A stretch of 64,000 bases of DNA from assembly GCA_026214975.1 (NCBI GenBank), contig JAOBSW010001047.1, forward strand, positions 484,001 to 548,000. Direction: 5' to 3'. This document shows positions 22,750 to 34,027 of this stretch, one piece after another (the first letter of the stretch is position 1; every line of letters begins with the position of its first letter). Under the pieces are notes generated by a model. It was not told the origin of the DNA. It was given only the letters and a program-made list of their open reading frames with translations, and made no database searches. The translations under genes were made by a program, and so were the position numbers. The DNA comes from Gentiana macrophylla. Taxonomy: Eukaryota > Streptophyta > Magnoliopsida > Gentianales > Gentianaceae.

Positions 22750-23566
22750 TAGGGGCATAATTGTACTTTGCAATATCTTCAAACAACGTCCATCCCTCAT
22801 CAGGTGTCTTTCTCAAAAATGCACCTCCCGCAAAACTATTCACCATTCCCTTAGTCAATTCAGTCAAACCACTGTAGAAAGTGTTGATCAATCTTTGTTT
22901 GTCCAGCCCATGGTGGGGGCACTTCCTTAAGAGAGCCTTAAATCGTTTCCACGCATCGTAAAACGATTCCTTCTCGGATTGCACAAAAGTGAATATCTGA
23001 TTCAGAAGATGAGCCGTCTTTGCAGGTGGAAAGTACTGGCTCAGAAATTCTTTCTCCAACTTCTCCCATGAAGTAATGGAGTCGACTGGTAAGGATTTAT
23101 ACCATTCCTTCGCTTCTCCCTTCAGTGAGAAGGGAAAAAGTTTCATCTTCAGGGCGTCCTCAGTGACCCCTTTGATTAAAGTAGTCCCGCACGATTCTAG
23201 AAATGAGTGAATGTGATCGTGCGGGTCCTCAGTGGAAAATCCATGGAATGTGGAACCTCTCACCAAATTGATTAAAGAAGTTTTGAGTTCGAAATTATCA
23301 GCCGTGATTTCAGGAATCACGACCGCAGGATTCACTTTCACAGTAGATGGCATGGCAAAGTCTGCCAATGTCCGTTGATCTGCCATTTCCTCAACCTGGG
23401 CTCTTCCTTGAGCTTCTCCCTCAACGAATCCTTCAGGATCATTTTCTTCCGTGATTCCCTCGTCCGTCGGTCCGGAGAGCCGGGCCAAACGTCTGTTCGG
23501 TCGAACGATGGTTCGCTCTAGCTCTGGGTTATATAAAAGAGGTCCCCCGTGAGTTCGAGTTTGCAT
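22750..23566 (-). pseudogene. Element E gag, N-terminal part, interrupted by element B
   Basis: Starts MQTRTHGGPLLYNP at 23566 and runs without a stop to the element B junction; the last 11 or so residues of the open frame (22718-22749) belong to the B LTR. A proline/glutamate-rich opening is followed by MADQRTLADFAMPS, the Athila gag domain with FPFSLKGEAKEWYKSL, FLSQYFPPAKTAHLLNQI, FYDAWKRFKALLRKCPHHG and FYSGLTELTKGMVNS. Gag forms the particle core. The frame resumes at 6812 after removal of B and one TAGGG. The undamaged frame suggests E was fairly young when B entered. Confidence 0.9.
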
Positions 23567-23827
23567 AAACCACGTTCGAACACCAACACCTTAACCACGA
23601 GGTTTCGGGATTTAACTCCTTATGCTTCCGCAGAGTGGGATTCACCGAGAACCCATCACCCAACCTCGATGATTGACCAAGGAACACAGGTTTTTTTTTT
23701 TTGCGACTTAATAAATAAAAACTAAACTAAAACAGGCTCAAAGCAGTGCGAGCAGCGTAAATAAAGCGAAATGTAAAAGCGTAAAACTAATACGAGTAAA
23801 GCGAAAATGAAAACTTTCCGTGCCAAG
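23567..23827 (-). other. Element E leader
   Basis: Untranslated stretch between PBS and gag. It includes a T run at 23692-23702 and a stretch near 23630-23658 that resembles one in element A. Confidence 0.6.
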
Positions 23828-23845
23828 TCCCCGGCAACGGCGCCA
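23828..23845 (-). other. Element E primer binding site (tRNA-Asp, perfect)
   Basis: TCCCCGGCAACGGCGCCA on the + strand. The LTR begins 6 bases further on. Confidence 0.93.
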
Positions 23846-23851
23846 AAAACT

Positions 23852-25217
23852 TGTTCGCGGTTTTATGCAAAGCAAAAGATAACAAGTAATAAAATAAAAC
23901 CGATGTCACCTAAGTGCGAAGGCTCGCGGCTATAGTAGTGGCTGAAATCGTATCCGCAGGACTTGTGCGAATATAGTTTTACCTTTGATTTCTTATGAAA
24001 TTGATTTGATGATCTTGAGCGAGTAAATTAAAGATTTCAACAACGAAAAGAAAAACCACTACTTATCAAATCTTTTTGTAACAATTATAATTAAAACAAC
24101 TAGAACGCACCATTGTTCCACCACCCCACCGAAATTAACAAGAAAGACACACATTCATTCGTAAGTCTTGGATTATAATCTACTAAAGAGGCGTTTCCTC
24201 TCTCGGTTCATCGCCTTTTAATTAGTTCCCCTCTCGGTACAACTAAAGCATTTATAGATCAAAGATTTGGATATGAAATCCTAATCTAACAATATTCTCT
24301 CTCAACTCTCGTTTGTTGGAAGAATATTATCACTCTCCTTCACGGTAATCTACAAATTTATCAACTTTCGTATGTTTAAATTCAATTAGCATGCAACACA
24401 CGTTTTGTTCATACACATTGCACTTTAGACAATTCAAAACATGAAGGAAGAACAAGAAAGCTTACGAGAACGAATGAATGCATAAATCCTTATTTATTAC
24501 GGTGATGGTAGTTTCACAGTGGTGGTTCTAGCCTTGAGCCCTTAGCCACTCATTCTCAGATTACAATTGCAGTGTCAGAGCCGTATTCTCCGGAAATAAC
24601 AACTCTTCTAACAACAACGAGCCTTGATAATCCTTCTAAGCATTACAACGATACTTCTACTACATTATTATTTCGGCAGAATGCCTTTTACGGTATTTAC
24701 AGAACTAAAAACTAACTAAAGATAAGATATATATATATATATAAGAGGCATATATATATATATATATTGGTACCCTCTCAAATGGCTGAAAATGAGGGGT
24801 ATTTATAGAGTGCAGGTAGTAGGCCGGCGCGCGCCGGTCACCTTCCGGCGCGTGCCGGTGCAACAGTGTAGATTCCTTTGTTGTCAGTTCCACGTACCTG
24901 TGTCAGAGAGATTCCGGCGTGTTCCGGCTTTTTCCGGCGTGTACCGAACCGTCAAAAACATCTGTCGTGAATTTTTTTATTCTTTCGCTACGGTTCATTG
25001 ATTTTTCTCGTATTCATCCTGTATCAGTTAAAAACATTTTCCACGGTGATTCTGACAACAAAAACTATCATTTATACTAATTTGATAACATTAACATCTA
25101 TTTATAACTATTTATGATTTTTATAAGTTTTTGGTATATTATTATGAAATTATTCTAAAATATCGTAAATATATAATAAAAAGTCATATAATAAAGTCAT
25201 ATTTTTGTCATACATCA
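23852..25217 (-). repeat. Element E, 5' LTR (1.37 kb)
   Basis: Starts TGTTCGCGG next to the PBS and ends GTCATACATCA. Beyond it the sequence switches to a segment also found from 48576 on, which fixes the boundary. An AT microsatellite lies at about 24728-24766. The 3' LTR is outside the window, beyond element A. Confidence 0.85.
24800..24858 (-). promoter_or_regulatory. Element E LTR core promoter (palindromes plus TATA)
   Basis: On the minus strand CCGGCGCGTGCCGG (24845-24858) and the perfect palindrome CCGGCGCGCGCCGG (24824-24837) lie about 15 bases before CTATAAATA (24800-24808). Two weaker copies follow at about 24913-24948. Element B has the same 14-base motif. Confidence 0.6.
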
Positions 25218-26951
25218 GTGATCAAGTTTAATGAGGAATTGGACAGATCATGTAAGTTTCTCTGCAAGAGGGTGTTCGTTTGCTGCAGTTTTTCTGACTT
25301 TTGGATTTGGTATAGCTTGCTAGAAGGTAAGAAGGTCTTCCTACACGTTAATTACGGTTTATAGGATTTAGGTTATGATTTTGTTAACATTTGATGGTTA
25401 GAATTCATGCTACGAGTTGTTACGAATCATAGGATGTTATGGCCCTGTAAAAGTCAAGTTTTTCTGCTATTTTTCTGAGTGTATTGATGTTGAATAAGTT
25501 TGGGGACGGGTAGGGATCAATTAGGGTTCAAAAACTAAGTTTTTAGGGAGTGGCCGTGCTTGGTGCGGGCGCACCAAGCCTAGTGCGGACGACGCGGGTG
25601 ACCAAACCGAATTTCACATTTAGAGAGTTGGTGCGGGCGCACTGGACCCAGTCTTTGAGGCACTCGAGCCCCATCTTGGACGCTTGCCAGGACCGGCGCA
25701 GACTGGACAAGTAGTTTTCGAGTTTTACATACAGAGGCTCAGTGCGGGCGCACTGAACCCCAGTGTTGGTGCACTAGACCCTGTTTAGGGGCAAAAAGTA
25801 GTTTTGAATCGTGCAATGAGTTTATAATGTTAATCTTTGGATCTAACAACCTTAATTAAACATAAACAAGCCTTGAATGAGTTTCTGATGCGTTTGGTTC
25901 CGGCACAAGACGTACTCTTAAATGGAGTTGAAGTTCGAGACCGTCGGAAAGGCATGAAAGGGCTTGTGCCTTGATGAACTAGAGTTCATCAATGTCTTTG
26001 TATTTGATAGGTTGTAATGTCTAGCTGTCTAAGTGAGGGAGTAAAGTTGATAAGGTGAGTTTTAATTTGAAAATACTTAGGTGGCTAGATAACAATGGTA
26101 AATAATTACATATGTGTAGTAAAAGCTAAAACGTCACTTATTCTCGGTTAGGCACTAATACATATCGGCGATGTGATACATTCATAAAAAGATGAACAAC
26201 GCTACTGGCTCAAAAGGCTGAAGGGTAGTGGAGGAAATTCATCGAACGTATATGCATACCGGGGAGATCCCGGGACTATCGGTGCTAATCACCGTAGTTG
26301 GCAAGTATATCTCGTGGTGGAATTTTTCATCATACATAGTGTCCTTGAGTAATCACGTAACCAATATAAGCTAAGCTAGAAACTTATAGTCATGACATGT
26401 CGATGGGCATGAAGTGAACCTTAGATCGAGCGGGTCTCATAACATAATCCTTATAATAAAACTTGTTATAAAGCCTTAATTAAATTGTAGCTTCTACTTC
26501 TTACTATGTACAATATACTTACCTCAAATGCATGTTTTTTTATGTGTTTGGGGAGAGAAGACGAACAGGTAATTTCAGAGTTCGAGCAGGACTTCGATGA
26601 CAACGTATAAGGACGCCGAAGTTGAAGAATTTATTTATTTTCGCTTTTATTTAGACTTGGAGTTGTTGGAAATTTTGTAATTTCTTTTAGTATACGTTTG
26701 GAGGTTTTTCGTACGTTTGGTTTTCGTTTGTTTTCTTTTCCCAATGTAATAAATGTTACATTTCTATCTTTAGATATTGAGTTCCTATTCTTGGCTGTTT
26801 GAAAAAAAATTACCCGAGTTTTTTGCTTCTGTTTTGCTTAACTCGATACGACATAATAGAGACTTCCGTATAAAGTGAAATTTATTTTATTTTATACGTG
26901 CCGAACGTTTTTTTTCCGGATAAACTCGGTGTCCGGGAATGGGGCGTTACA
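25218..26951 (+). repeat. Old solo-type LTR, 3' part, unit 1 (interrupted by element E)
   Basis: Ends in GGGGCGTTACA, like the complete LTRs at 50569-52820, and shares the stretch TTTCTGATGCGTTTGGTTCC with them, so it is a related family read on the + strand. Its left end is the element E insertion point; the aligned point in the second copy is 48576. It contains GC-rich palindromes, the best being CTTGGTGCGGGCGCACCAAG at 25559-25578, with related TGCGGGCGCA copies near 25631 and 25742. Confidence 0.75.
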
Positions 26952-27145
26952 AGAATCTTATAAAAAAGACTCGAATATGACGCGTATATTAAAACTTCAA
27001 AAGTAAAACATTACATCTTGGAAGTATATAAATAGGCAAATTAACCTTTATTTAGCACTCACAAAAAAAAATAAAAAAAAGAAAGAAAGAAAAGAAAAAC
27101 AACAGGACAAACATGGTTAATTAATGCCTTTAAGGAAGAAGAACA
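26952..27145. other. 3' flank of the cysteine-rich peptide gene
   Basis: Contains AATAAA on the minus strand (27047-27052), about 95 bases past the stop codon and suitably placed as a polyadenylation signal, and an A/G-rich run at 27061-27102. Confidence 0.5.
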
Positions 27146-27376
27146 CTATATATATTTATAGTCGCAACAATGGCAACCCAATATAGGAATACAGTCGCAG
27201 TCACACTTGCAGCAGTGACCGTCAATATAGTCTTGTGGAGTTTGACAGGTGCATGAGTCGCCATCTGATGCCGCCAGTGCAACGTTGGGGTTCGCCATAG
27301 CAATGCTCTTTGAAGAATAGCACAAAACTACAACCATCAACACCACAAGTTTTCTCAGCATTAAGTGTTCAGCCAT
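27146..27376 (-). CDS. Small secreted cysteine-rich peptide, 76 residues, unrecognised family
   Basis: MAEHLMLRKLVVLMVVVLCY has the basic-then-hydrophobic pattern of a signal peptide, with likely cleavage near Ala26-Ala28. The remaining 48 or so residues carry ten cysteines (42, 44, 55, 56, 58, 60, 62, 68, 70, 71), many as CxC or CC pairs (CCKCDCDC), with acidic residues between them. The pattern could suit disulphide bonding or metal binding, but I cannot assign a known plant family. A TATA-like run lies 80 bases upstream and AATAAA downstream, so it looks like a complete single-exon gene. A second copy at 48978-49325 has lost its natural end and one cysteine. It is among the few host-type genes in the window. 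Confidence 0.6.
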   Translation of the reverse strand: MAEHLMLRKLVVLMVVVLCYSSKSIAMANPNVALAASDGDSCTCQTPQDYIDGHCCKCDCDCIPILGCHCCDYKYI

Positions 27377-27454
27377 GAGGATGAACTGAATGTTTCTATA
27401 TATTTTTTAATATTAACTATATATTGCTTGTAATAATAGTTCTGATCGATGGTG

Positions 27455-27468
27455 CCATAAATATATAA
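27455..27468 (-). promoter_or_regulatory. TATA-like box of the cysteine-rich peptide gene
   Basis: TTATATATTTATGG on the minus strand, about 80 bases before the ATG. The second copy keeps it at about 49404-49418. Confidence 0.45.
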
Positions 27469-27758
27469 GTGTCAATGTATGTCGCTATTATCACTAATTT
27501 TTTTTATTTTTTTTTAGTTTAAGGCCGGTTTATTTTCTCAGTTTAAGGCCGGTTGAATTACAATTATTTTAAGAGAAATGGATTAAAGGACACAAAAATG
27601 GGTAAAAATGACATCCACTTAAAAAATTTGTTCGTAGCAATATTCATAGGGACAGAGTTGTGTGGACGTAGGTCAAACTCCAACACATACTGATTAATTA
27701 TGCTTTTTTTTAAAGGATTTTAGATTTGGTTTTTCTTATAGTTGTGTATTATGGGTAA
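27469..27758. other. Upstream flank of the peptide gene
   Basis: AT-rich; has two copies of TTTAAGGCCGGTT near 27518-27555. No gene seen. It ends in TAA, the left target duplication of the MITE. Confidence 0.4.
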
Positions 27759-28363
27759 GGGTATTCCCATCAGCCTCTTTATCATCAATTTTATCCCTAG
27801 ACTAGGGATGAAAAATAGGGAAGAAGCAAAAAGTCTGCTACATCAGATACTTTATCTCCACCCTACAAGGGATGGATGATGAGCAGTCCCCAAATCTGAA
27901 GCAGACTGTAGCTATCCTTACATATATTTTTTTATTATTATTATTATTTTTTTTTTTGAAACGATTTTATTATTTTTTTCTCTTCCCTCTGTTGAAATAT
28001 AGCCGTTGAAATATAGCCATTGGAGTAAAATTTTAATTTAAAAAGTAAGTTTTGAAAAATGTGTGTTCAAATATAGCCGTTGGAGTAAAATTTTGAATTT
28101 TAAAAATAATTTTGGAAAAATGTGTGTGTTCAAATATAGCCGTTGAAATATAGCCGTTGGAGTAAAATTTGAATTTAAAAGTTAGTTGAAAAGTTATCTT
28201 TGACAAAATTGTTTATAGTTAAAAAATGAATATTTTAATGTTGTAAGGATAGAGATAGGGATGCTGATGTAGAGTATTGTGAATTTAGTTGATGTAAAGT
28301 AGGGATATGTATTTTTTAATAGTATATGTGAGGATAGAGATAGGGTATCTAATAAGAATACCC
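27759..28363. mobile_element. PIF/Harbinger-like MITE, 605 bp, present only in unit 1
   Basis: Starts GGGTATTCCCATCAG and ends with the inverse-type AATAAGAATACCC, and TAA flanks both sides (27756-27758, 28364-28366). The second segment copy reads GGGTAAAGATGTTCAG straight through at about 49701-49716, an empty site. Inside are three to four copies of AAATATAGCCGTTGGAGTAAA. TAA/TTA target duplications are typical of PIF/Harbinger (Tourist) MITEs. Confidence 0.8.
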
Positions 28364-28686
28364 TAAAGATGTTCAGTTAAAATTATTTTGGACTTTTTCA
28401 CCTAAATAAGAAGTCTCTAGACTTTTTTTTCCATTTTTTTCTTTCACAATTAACCATACAAAAAATTAAAAAGTTATATAACTGGAACCTTTCTAAAACA
28501 GGGAATAAGTAGCACATAAAGGATTAAAGAGCAGTTAATGACATGTGATCTAGAATACATGGAAAATTAATCAAATTTTATGAGCTGATTAAAGGGGCAC
28601 CCCAATAATTTAACATATATCCCCTTGCTTTTTTTTTTTCTGTAACTATATTCTAGGGTGAATGCTTTAAAAGTCCTATTATACTA
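28364..28686. other. AT-rich spacer
   Basis: No gene recognised; matches 49705-50024 in the second copy. Confidence 0.4.
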
Positions 28687-28924
28687 CTCCCTCGATCCGT
28701 GCCATTTTATTTCTCCTGTTTGACTTTTCAAAGAGATTTTGACTAACGTATTTAATGCTTTGAATCTCATTAATCGATCCAATATTTTTACATATGATAT
28801 AGTATTACTTAAATGATATAAATGTAAAAATATTGGATCATTTAATGAGATTCAAAGCATTAAATACGTTAGTCAAAATCTCTTGGAAAAGTCAATCAGG
28901 ACAAATAAAATGGGACGGAGGGAG
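28687..28924. mobile_element. Stowaway MITE, copy 1 (238 bp)
   Basis: Terminal inverted repeats CTCCCTCGATCCG ... CGGAGGGAG with TA on both sides (Tc1/mariner Stowaway signature). The long inner arms also pair, e.g. TTTTGACTAACG with CGTTAGTCAAAA, giving a hairpin-forming element. Confidence 0.9.
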
Positions 28925-29082
28925 TACTAAAAATGGAAAAATGTCTAGTATACTTGGTACTACTAAGTGAAAAAGTCCAAAAATTTTAATAGTATACCCT
29001 TAATGATAATAGAGATTAAATAATTAAAAAATCAGCACATATTAATTATTTATTAATAAAAAATATAAATTAATTAAATACA

Positions 29083-29228
29083 CGGTGGCCGTCGCCACCA
29101 CATCTTTAATATCTATCATTAGTACACGGTGGCGCCGCCACCACCTCTTTAGTATCCAATAGTAGTACACGGTGGTCGCCACCACCACATCTTTAGTATC
29201 CCATCATTAGTACACGGTGGTCGCCACA
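29083..29228. repeat. GC-rich tandem repeat, about 45-bp unit (unit 1, left part)
   Basis: Roughly three and a half units, each with CGGTGG-(C/T)CG-(C/T)CGCCACCAC and a spacer like ATCTTTAGTATCCATCATTAGTA. GGTGGC/GCCACC can pair within each unit. The array continues after the solo LTR at 31486. Confidence 0.75.
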
Positions 29229-31485
29229 TCGTAATATCCCGACTTTTTGAAAAAGCGCAGATTTTGTCTTTTACGAAAAATGGAATATTTTGATTTACGG
29301 GTTAAGCTATTTTATGTGTATATATATATTTTTCGGATAAATATATATGTGTTTAAGGGTAATTAAAAGGATCTAATTAAAGGATTTAGTTATTTAATTA
29401 ATGATTTAAGGAAAATAGATCCCATGATTTCCATAACCAAAAAAGAAGTCGAAAAATTTCCTACGTTGAGAGAAACGGCGTGAGAGAGGGCGATTAGGGC
29501 TGAGAGATTATTTCTTTCAGTATCTAAGGCGGATCTTAACGGTTTTCAGATCAGAGTAGAGCAACAGAATCGTCGTGAAGAGTGCGTCGATTCAATACCG
29601 AAAAGTTAGGACTTTGTCAAGGATTTCTCTGCGGAAGGGTCGAGGATTTGTCGCAGCTTTTTTTAGGTTTTTGGCTTGGATTAACTTGCTAAAAGGTAAG
29701 ACTTCCTACAAATTAATTATGGTTACAAAGGTTAGATCGTGTTTTTTTCGTTTTATAAAGGGGTGTTCTTAAACGGACGTTGAGTGTTTAACCGTGTTTA
29801 ATTAAGTGTTTATATATTCACTATTGTTGCTCTTCTCTAATGATAAAGGTTTGTTTATTTCTTTATTTATTTTTATTATGTTGCCGGGTGAATTTGTACT
29901 ACTGCCGCTGGGAAAGAAAATAAAAAGAGGGACATGATTCCTTTTGCTTTGTTGGCAAACTGATGATTCTAATATTGTATGTTAATATGTTGCCGAGGAA
30001 AATAAAATAAGAACAGAATATAAAGATAAGAGCAGCCAAAGGTTTTGGAAAAAAGAAAAGGTTTCATTATATCATTCTTCCTATTTCTTTTTCTTTCAAA
30101 ATCAAATTTTGTAATTATTATCTGAGAAAAAAAGAAGAAGATAAGTTAATAAATATATAAGGTATAGTTTTTTGGCATTATTGTGTTGTGTTAATTTTTG
30201 TTCTGAAAAGAAAATATAAATTATTATTTAGTAGACAATGGATTTTGTAGCTAATGTTATTGTGATGTTTATCTTGAATTGTAGTAATGTTAATGACTTT
30301 AAATAAGATTAAATGAACATGAACAAGCCCTGAGTGAGTTTCTGATGCGTTTGGTTCCGGCACCGGACGTACTCTTAAAGGGAGTTGAAGTTCGGGACCG
30401 TCGGAAAGGCATGAAAGGGCTTGTGCTTTGATGAATTAGTATTCATCAATGTCTGTGTGATTGCTAGTCCTTGTCCGTGTCTAGAGGTCTAGGAAAGAGA
30501 GTTGAGTTGTGAGGGAGCTTACCTGAAAACACTTAGATGCCTAGTTAACAACTAATGATAATTACATACTTGACTAGTAAAAGACTAAACGTAGTGTCAT
30601 TCTTGGATAGGTACAAGTTTATATCGCAATGTGTAGGCTTTCGGATAAAACGAGTAAACTTGCTGGCCCTTCTAGAGGCACCAGGAGTAGAGGGTACCCG
30701 TGGATGGATAACTTTGCTGGCCATTAGAGGGCACCAGGAGTAGAGGGACTTCACCGAACGCGTATACTATCGGGACTAGCCCGTGGCTATTGGTGTGATC
30801 CACTAATAGGTTGCACCCAGATACTTCGTGTTGAGTAGCACCATGCGTAGTGCCCTTGAATGCAGATGTAACAAAGATAAGCTAAGCTAGAAAGTTATAG
30901 TCACAACATGTTGATGGACATGAACTGAAACTTAGATTGAGGCAGTCTCAAAAAGATAATTCATATAAGCATAAAACTTGTTAAAGAGCCTTAGTTAATT
31001 TGTAGCTTCTAATTCGTACTATGTACAATGTACTTACCTCAAATGCATGTTTATTTATGTGTTTAGGGGAGAGAAGATGAACAGGTTGACCGTGAGCTTG
31101 ATGAGGACTTCGATGACGACGTTTGAGGACGCCGGAGTTGGAGCTGTTTATTATTTCTTGTCTTTCCTTATTCTTTTGTCACTGTTTTGGATTCAAGTTC
31201 TTTAGTTGAATTTGTTGGCTTTGTCTTTCATAGTTTTGAGGATTTCATATTTCTTTTAAGTTTCATTTGGATTTCTCTTGATGTAATAAGTTACATTTTT
31301 ACCCTTTAGTTATTCTTTCTATTCTTGGTTGTATGGAGAATTTTACCCGAGTCTTTTGCTTCCATTTTGCTTTATTTGATATGACGTAGTAGAGACTTAC
31401 GTGTAATATTAGATTTATTTAATATTATGCGTGTTTAACGCGTTCGTTTCCGGATAGGACTCAGTATCCGGGAGCGGGCGTTCTG
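29229..31485 (+). repeat. Solo LTR, unit 1 copy (2.26 kb), degraded ends
   Basis: Aligns over its length with 50569-52820, which has clean ends TGTAATATCCCG ... GGGGCGTTACA; here the ends read TCGTAATAT and GCGTTCTG. It splits the tandem repeat array, as an insertion would. No internal element sequence or second LTR is nearby, so it is a solo LTR. Orientation is set by its 5'-TG...CA order only. Confidence 0.8.
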
Positions 31486-31600
31486 ACCACCACTTTTTAG
31501 TATCCAACATTAATACACGGTGACCGTCGTCACCACCTCTTTAGTATCCAACATTAGTACGCGTCGCCCGCCGTCGCCGCCGTCGCGAGTCCGCCACTAG
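31486..31600. repeat. GC-rich tandem repeat, right part (unit 1)
   Basis: Continuation of the 29083 array, ending in a run of CGCC/CGTCG triplets. Confidence 0.7.
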
Positions 31601-32536
31601 TTTGCACATTTTAGGGTTGTAGATTTTGGGTTTTTGTTAAACACAATTTAATTATACACTCAAAAAAAAATATAATTTAATTATAAGTTATAATTAAATA
31701 AGAAAACACATAGAGGTATAATGGTCTTCATTTAAATGAAATTGGACTTTTTCACTTAAATAAGAGTATATTAGACTTTTTCCCATTAGAGTCCGAGAAC
31801 TGATCACTTATTTACAATTAACTCTATATTTAATTTGACAAGTGTCTATCCCACAATGACAGAATTTAATAGTAGATAAACACAAAAATAAATTTGGGAT
31901 TAAAACAAAAACATGGGTGTGGTCTTTTACTAACATAGAAAATAACTAAAAATAATAGAAAAAGAAACAAATAAATATTTAGTTTTTAATATCAAATTCG
32001 ATCAAGGTTAACCAATGTATGATCGATCCTTTCGGATCAAACACTGATAATTTTAAATCTGTGACTTTGCATCACCTCTAATTTTTTTCGTTTGAGCTAA
32101 TATATTATGCTTGGATCCAATAAAATCCAATTAAAAACAGCAAAATCCATAATTTAGGAGCTAATTTAAACGAGCGAGTATGTGTCTTAGACAAAACAAT
32201 ATCCAAAGCAACATTAATTTTTCTTGATAAATAACACATAGAAACTAACTAAATAATATGTTCGTTCGGCCTAAATAATATGCACCCTTCGGCCTAGCTT
32301 AACTTACATGCACTAAACAATCTTACATGCCTATTTGGTACATTGGGGATGTCAACATGAGGTGGGACGGCCGATCATCTTCAAAAATTATTGTGTCATT
32401 ATTACAGTTAAAAAAAATAATTATACATATATATATATGCATATGAAATTGACCCCCTTAATATTGTATATCAACTCAATATTTTATGGATTGACCTATA
32501 ATTATTTGTAATAAACATATTCATTTTTAAAAGATA
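31601..32536. other. Intergenic, AT-rich
   Basis: No gene recognised. Up to 32249 it matches 52925-53583; beyond that it is unique in this window. Confidence 0.5.
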
Positions 32537-32541
32537 AACGG

Positions 32542-32875
32542 TATTGAGATATATAATGTTAATTATCAACCTCCTCATCAGCTTAAGTTTTTGAGAGAGA
32601 TGGTAGTTCACATGGTAATAGAGCCACAGGTCATGTGTTCAAACCCTGCTCCAAACATCATTTTCATAAAAATAAAAAATAAAAATAAAAATAAAAACCA
32701 ATCAAGTGTTAATTTAGTATTTATCTCTCTTACAGACCCATACTCAAAAAAAAATCAAGAGTTGGCCATTTCTCTCCTCTTACAGGCCCACACTTGAGGG
32801 CGCGTATTGAGATATATAATGTTAATTATCAACCTCCCCATCAGCTTAAGCTTTTGGGAGAGATGGTAGTTCACA
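32542..32875 (+). mobile_element. Miniature LTR retrotransposon (TRIM/SMART size), 334 bp
   Basis: Two 71-base direct repeats (32542-32612 and 32805-32875, three transition differences) flank 192 bases. Right after the first comes TGGTAATAGAGCCA, one or two changes from the tRNA-iMet-type primer site TGGTATCAGAGCC. AACGG lies on both sides (32537-32541 and 32876-32880). The LTRs start TA rather than TG but end CA. No coding capacity, so it depends on another element for movement. Confidence 0.85.
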
Positions 32876-32880
32876 AACGG

Positions 32881-33515
32881 TATGACAAACTTTTGACCAT
32901 CATTAAAAAAATTCCTAGAACCGTTTTTTTGGAAATATTTAAATTAATTGCCGTATAAACGTATGAGTTATTGATAGTGTTTAATCGGAAAAAAATATAA
33001 TTCAAACATAAGTCACACAGTTTGTCAAGAAAGGACCTCTTGATTTTATTGATAAAAAATAGGTAGAAAACATTAACATTGTCGACAGATCGACTTCAGT
33101 GGTATTCCATACATTATGTTTGATACAATTTTAATTGTATGCTTCCCTGTAAAAAAATAATGTCAGATTCATCTTTAAAGTCCAATCGTTTCAGGTTGTA
33201 AGTCATTTGACAAAATGCAATGTTTTTCTGATTTTTTTTTAATCAATTTTAATGTCGGTTTCATCGTTTCTTTTGTAACTTGGGTTGTAACAAAATGCAG
33301 TGTGTTCTATTTTTGAAAATATACTCAAAACTTATATTATGAGATGAAAAAAATTAATAATTCAACACATCAAAGATTTCTGATTCGGTTGATCGTGTAA
33401 ACTTCGGGCATACGCTCCTACTCCTGTATCCAAGGGCGGATCTTACCTTTGGGCAAAGGGGGCTAAGCCCATCCAGACAAAAAAAAAATTGCACTAAAAC
33501 ATATATGTAGTCCAG
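32881..33515. other. Intergenic, AT-rich
   Basis: No gene seen. The stretch CCAAGGGCGGATCTTACC near 33431 followed by GGGCAAAGGGGGCTAAGCCC resembles ends of common plant repeats, but I cannot classify it. Confidence 0.35.
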
Positions 33516-33702
33516 CTTTCTATACCCTACTTGGGAAGGAAGGCACGATAGTGATTTTATATATCTTAAGATCGTCACACATTCATAGAAAAAATGCCAA
33601 AACGTTACTTTTCTATACCCTTCTTGGGAAGGAACCCAATAAGGATTTCAGCAGACCTTAAGACGCGCAGCATTCACGTAAAAATGCCGAAACGTTACTA
33701 CA
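33516..33702. repeat. Imperfect tandem duplication, about 90-bp unit
   Basis: Two units, each running from CTATACCC-T-CTTGGGAAGGAA to AATGCC(A/G)AAACGTTACT, the second starting at about 33611. Confidence 0.7.
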
Positions 33703-33849
33703 TTTTCCTTAAAAAATGTTCAAATTTTTTTGGTAAGAGGGAAGCAAAGTGCGCACCGTTTTGTGTTTGTCGTTTAGTATTCTCACCGTTTTCCCCTTTC
33801 CTCTAATGGCTCAGCAATGCCCATTTTTATCACAGGAAATATTTCATTC

Positions 33850-33887
33850 TCCCCCCCCCCCCCGCCCCCCCGCCCCCCCTCCCCCTT
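33850..33887. repeat. Poly-C tract
   Basis: About 30 cytosines interrupted by two G and one T; prone to sequencing error. Confidence 0.8.
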
Positions 33888-34027
33888 TTTCTTTCTCTGT
33901 CCTATTACCTTTTCGCCTCCTCCTGCAACGGCTCCATTTGTTGAACAACAAAGAAAAATCCTGAAAATTAGTAGTAATTAGACAAATTCTTTCATACAAT
34001 TTTTTTAATTTTCAATTTCAAACGAAA

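Noticed and set aside
29575..29772. Frames of about 62 residues in the solo LTRs (also 50915 and 54154)
   Set aside because: The three copies differ by frame-disrupting indels and lie in LTR sequence; no coding signal.
32601..32660. tRNA-derived SINE with box B-like GTTCAAACC
   Set aside because: Flanking 71-bp repeats, primer site and target duplication explain it as a miniature LTR element; no box A at proper spacing.
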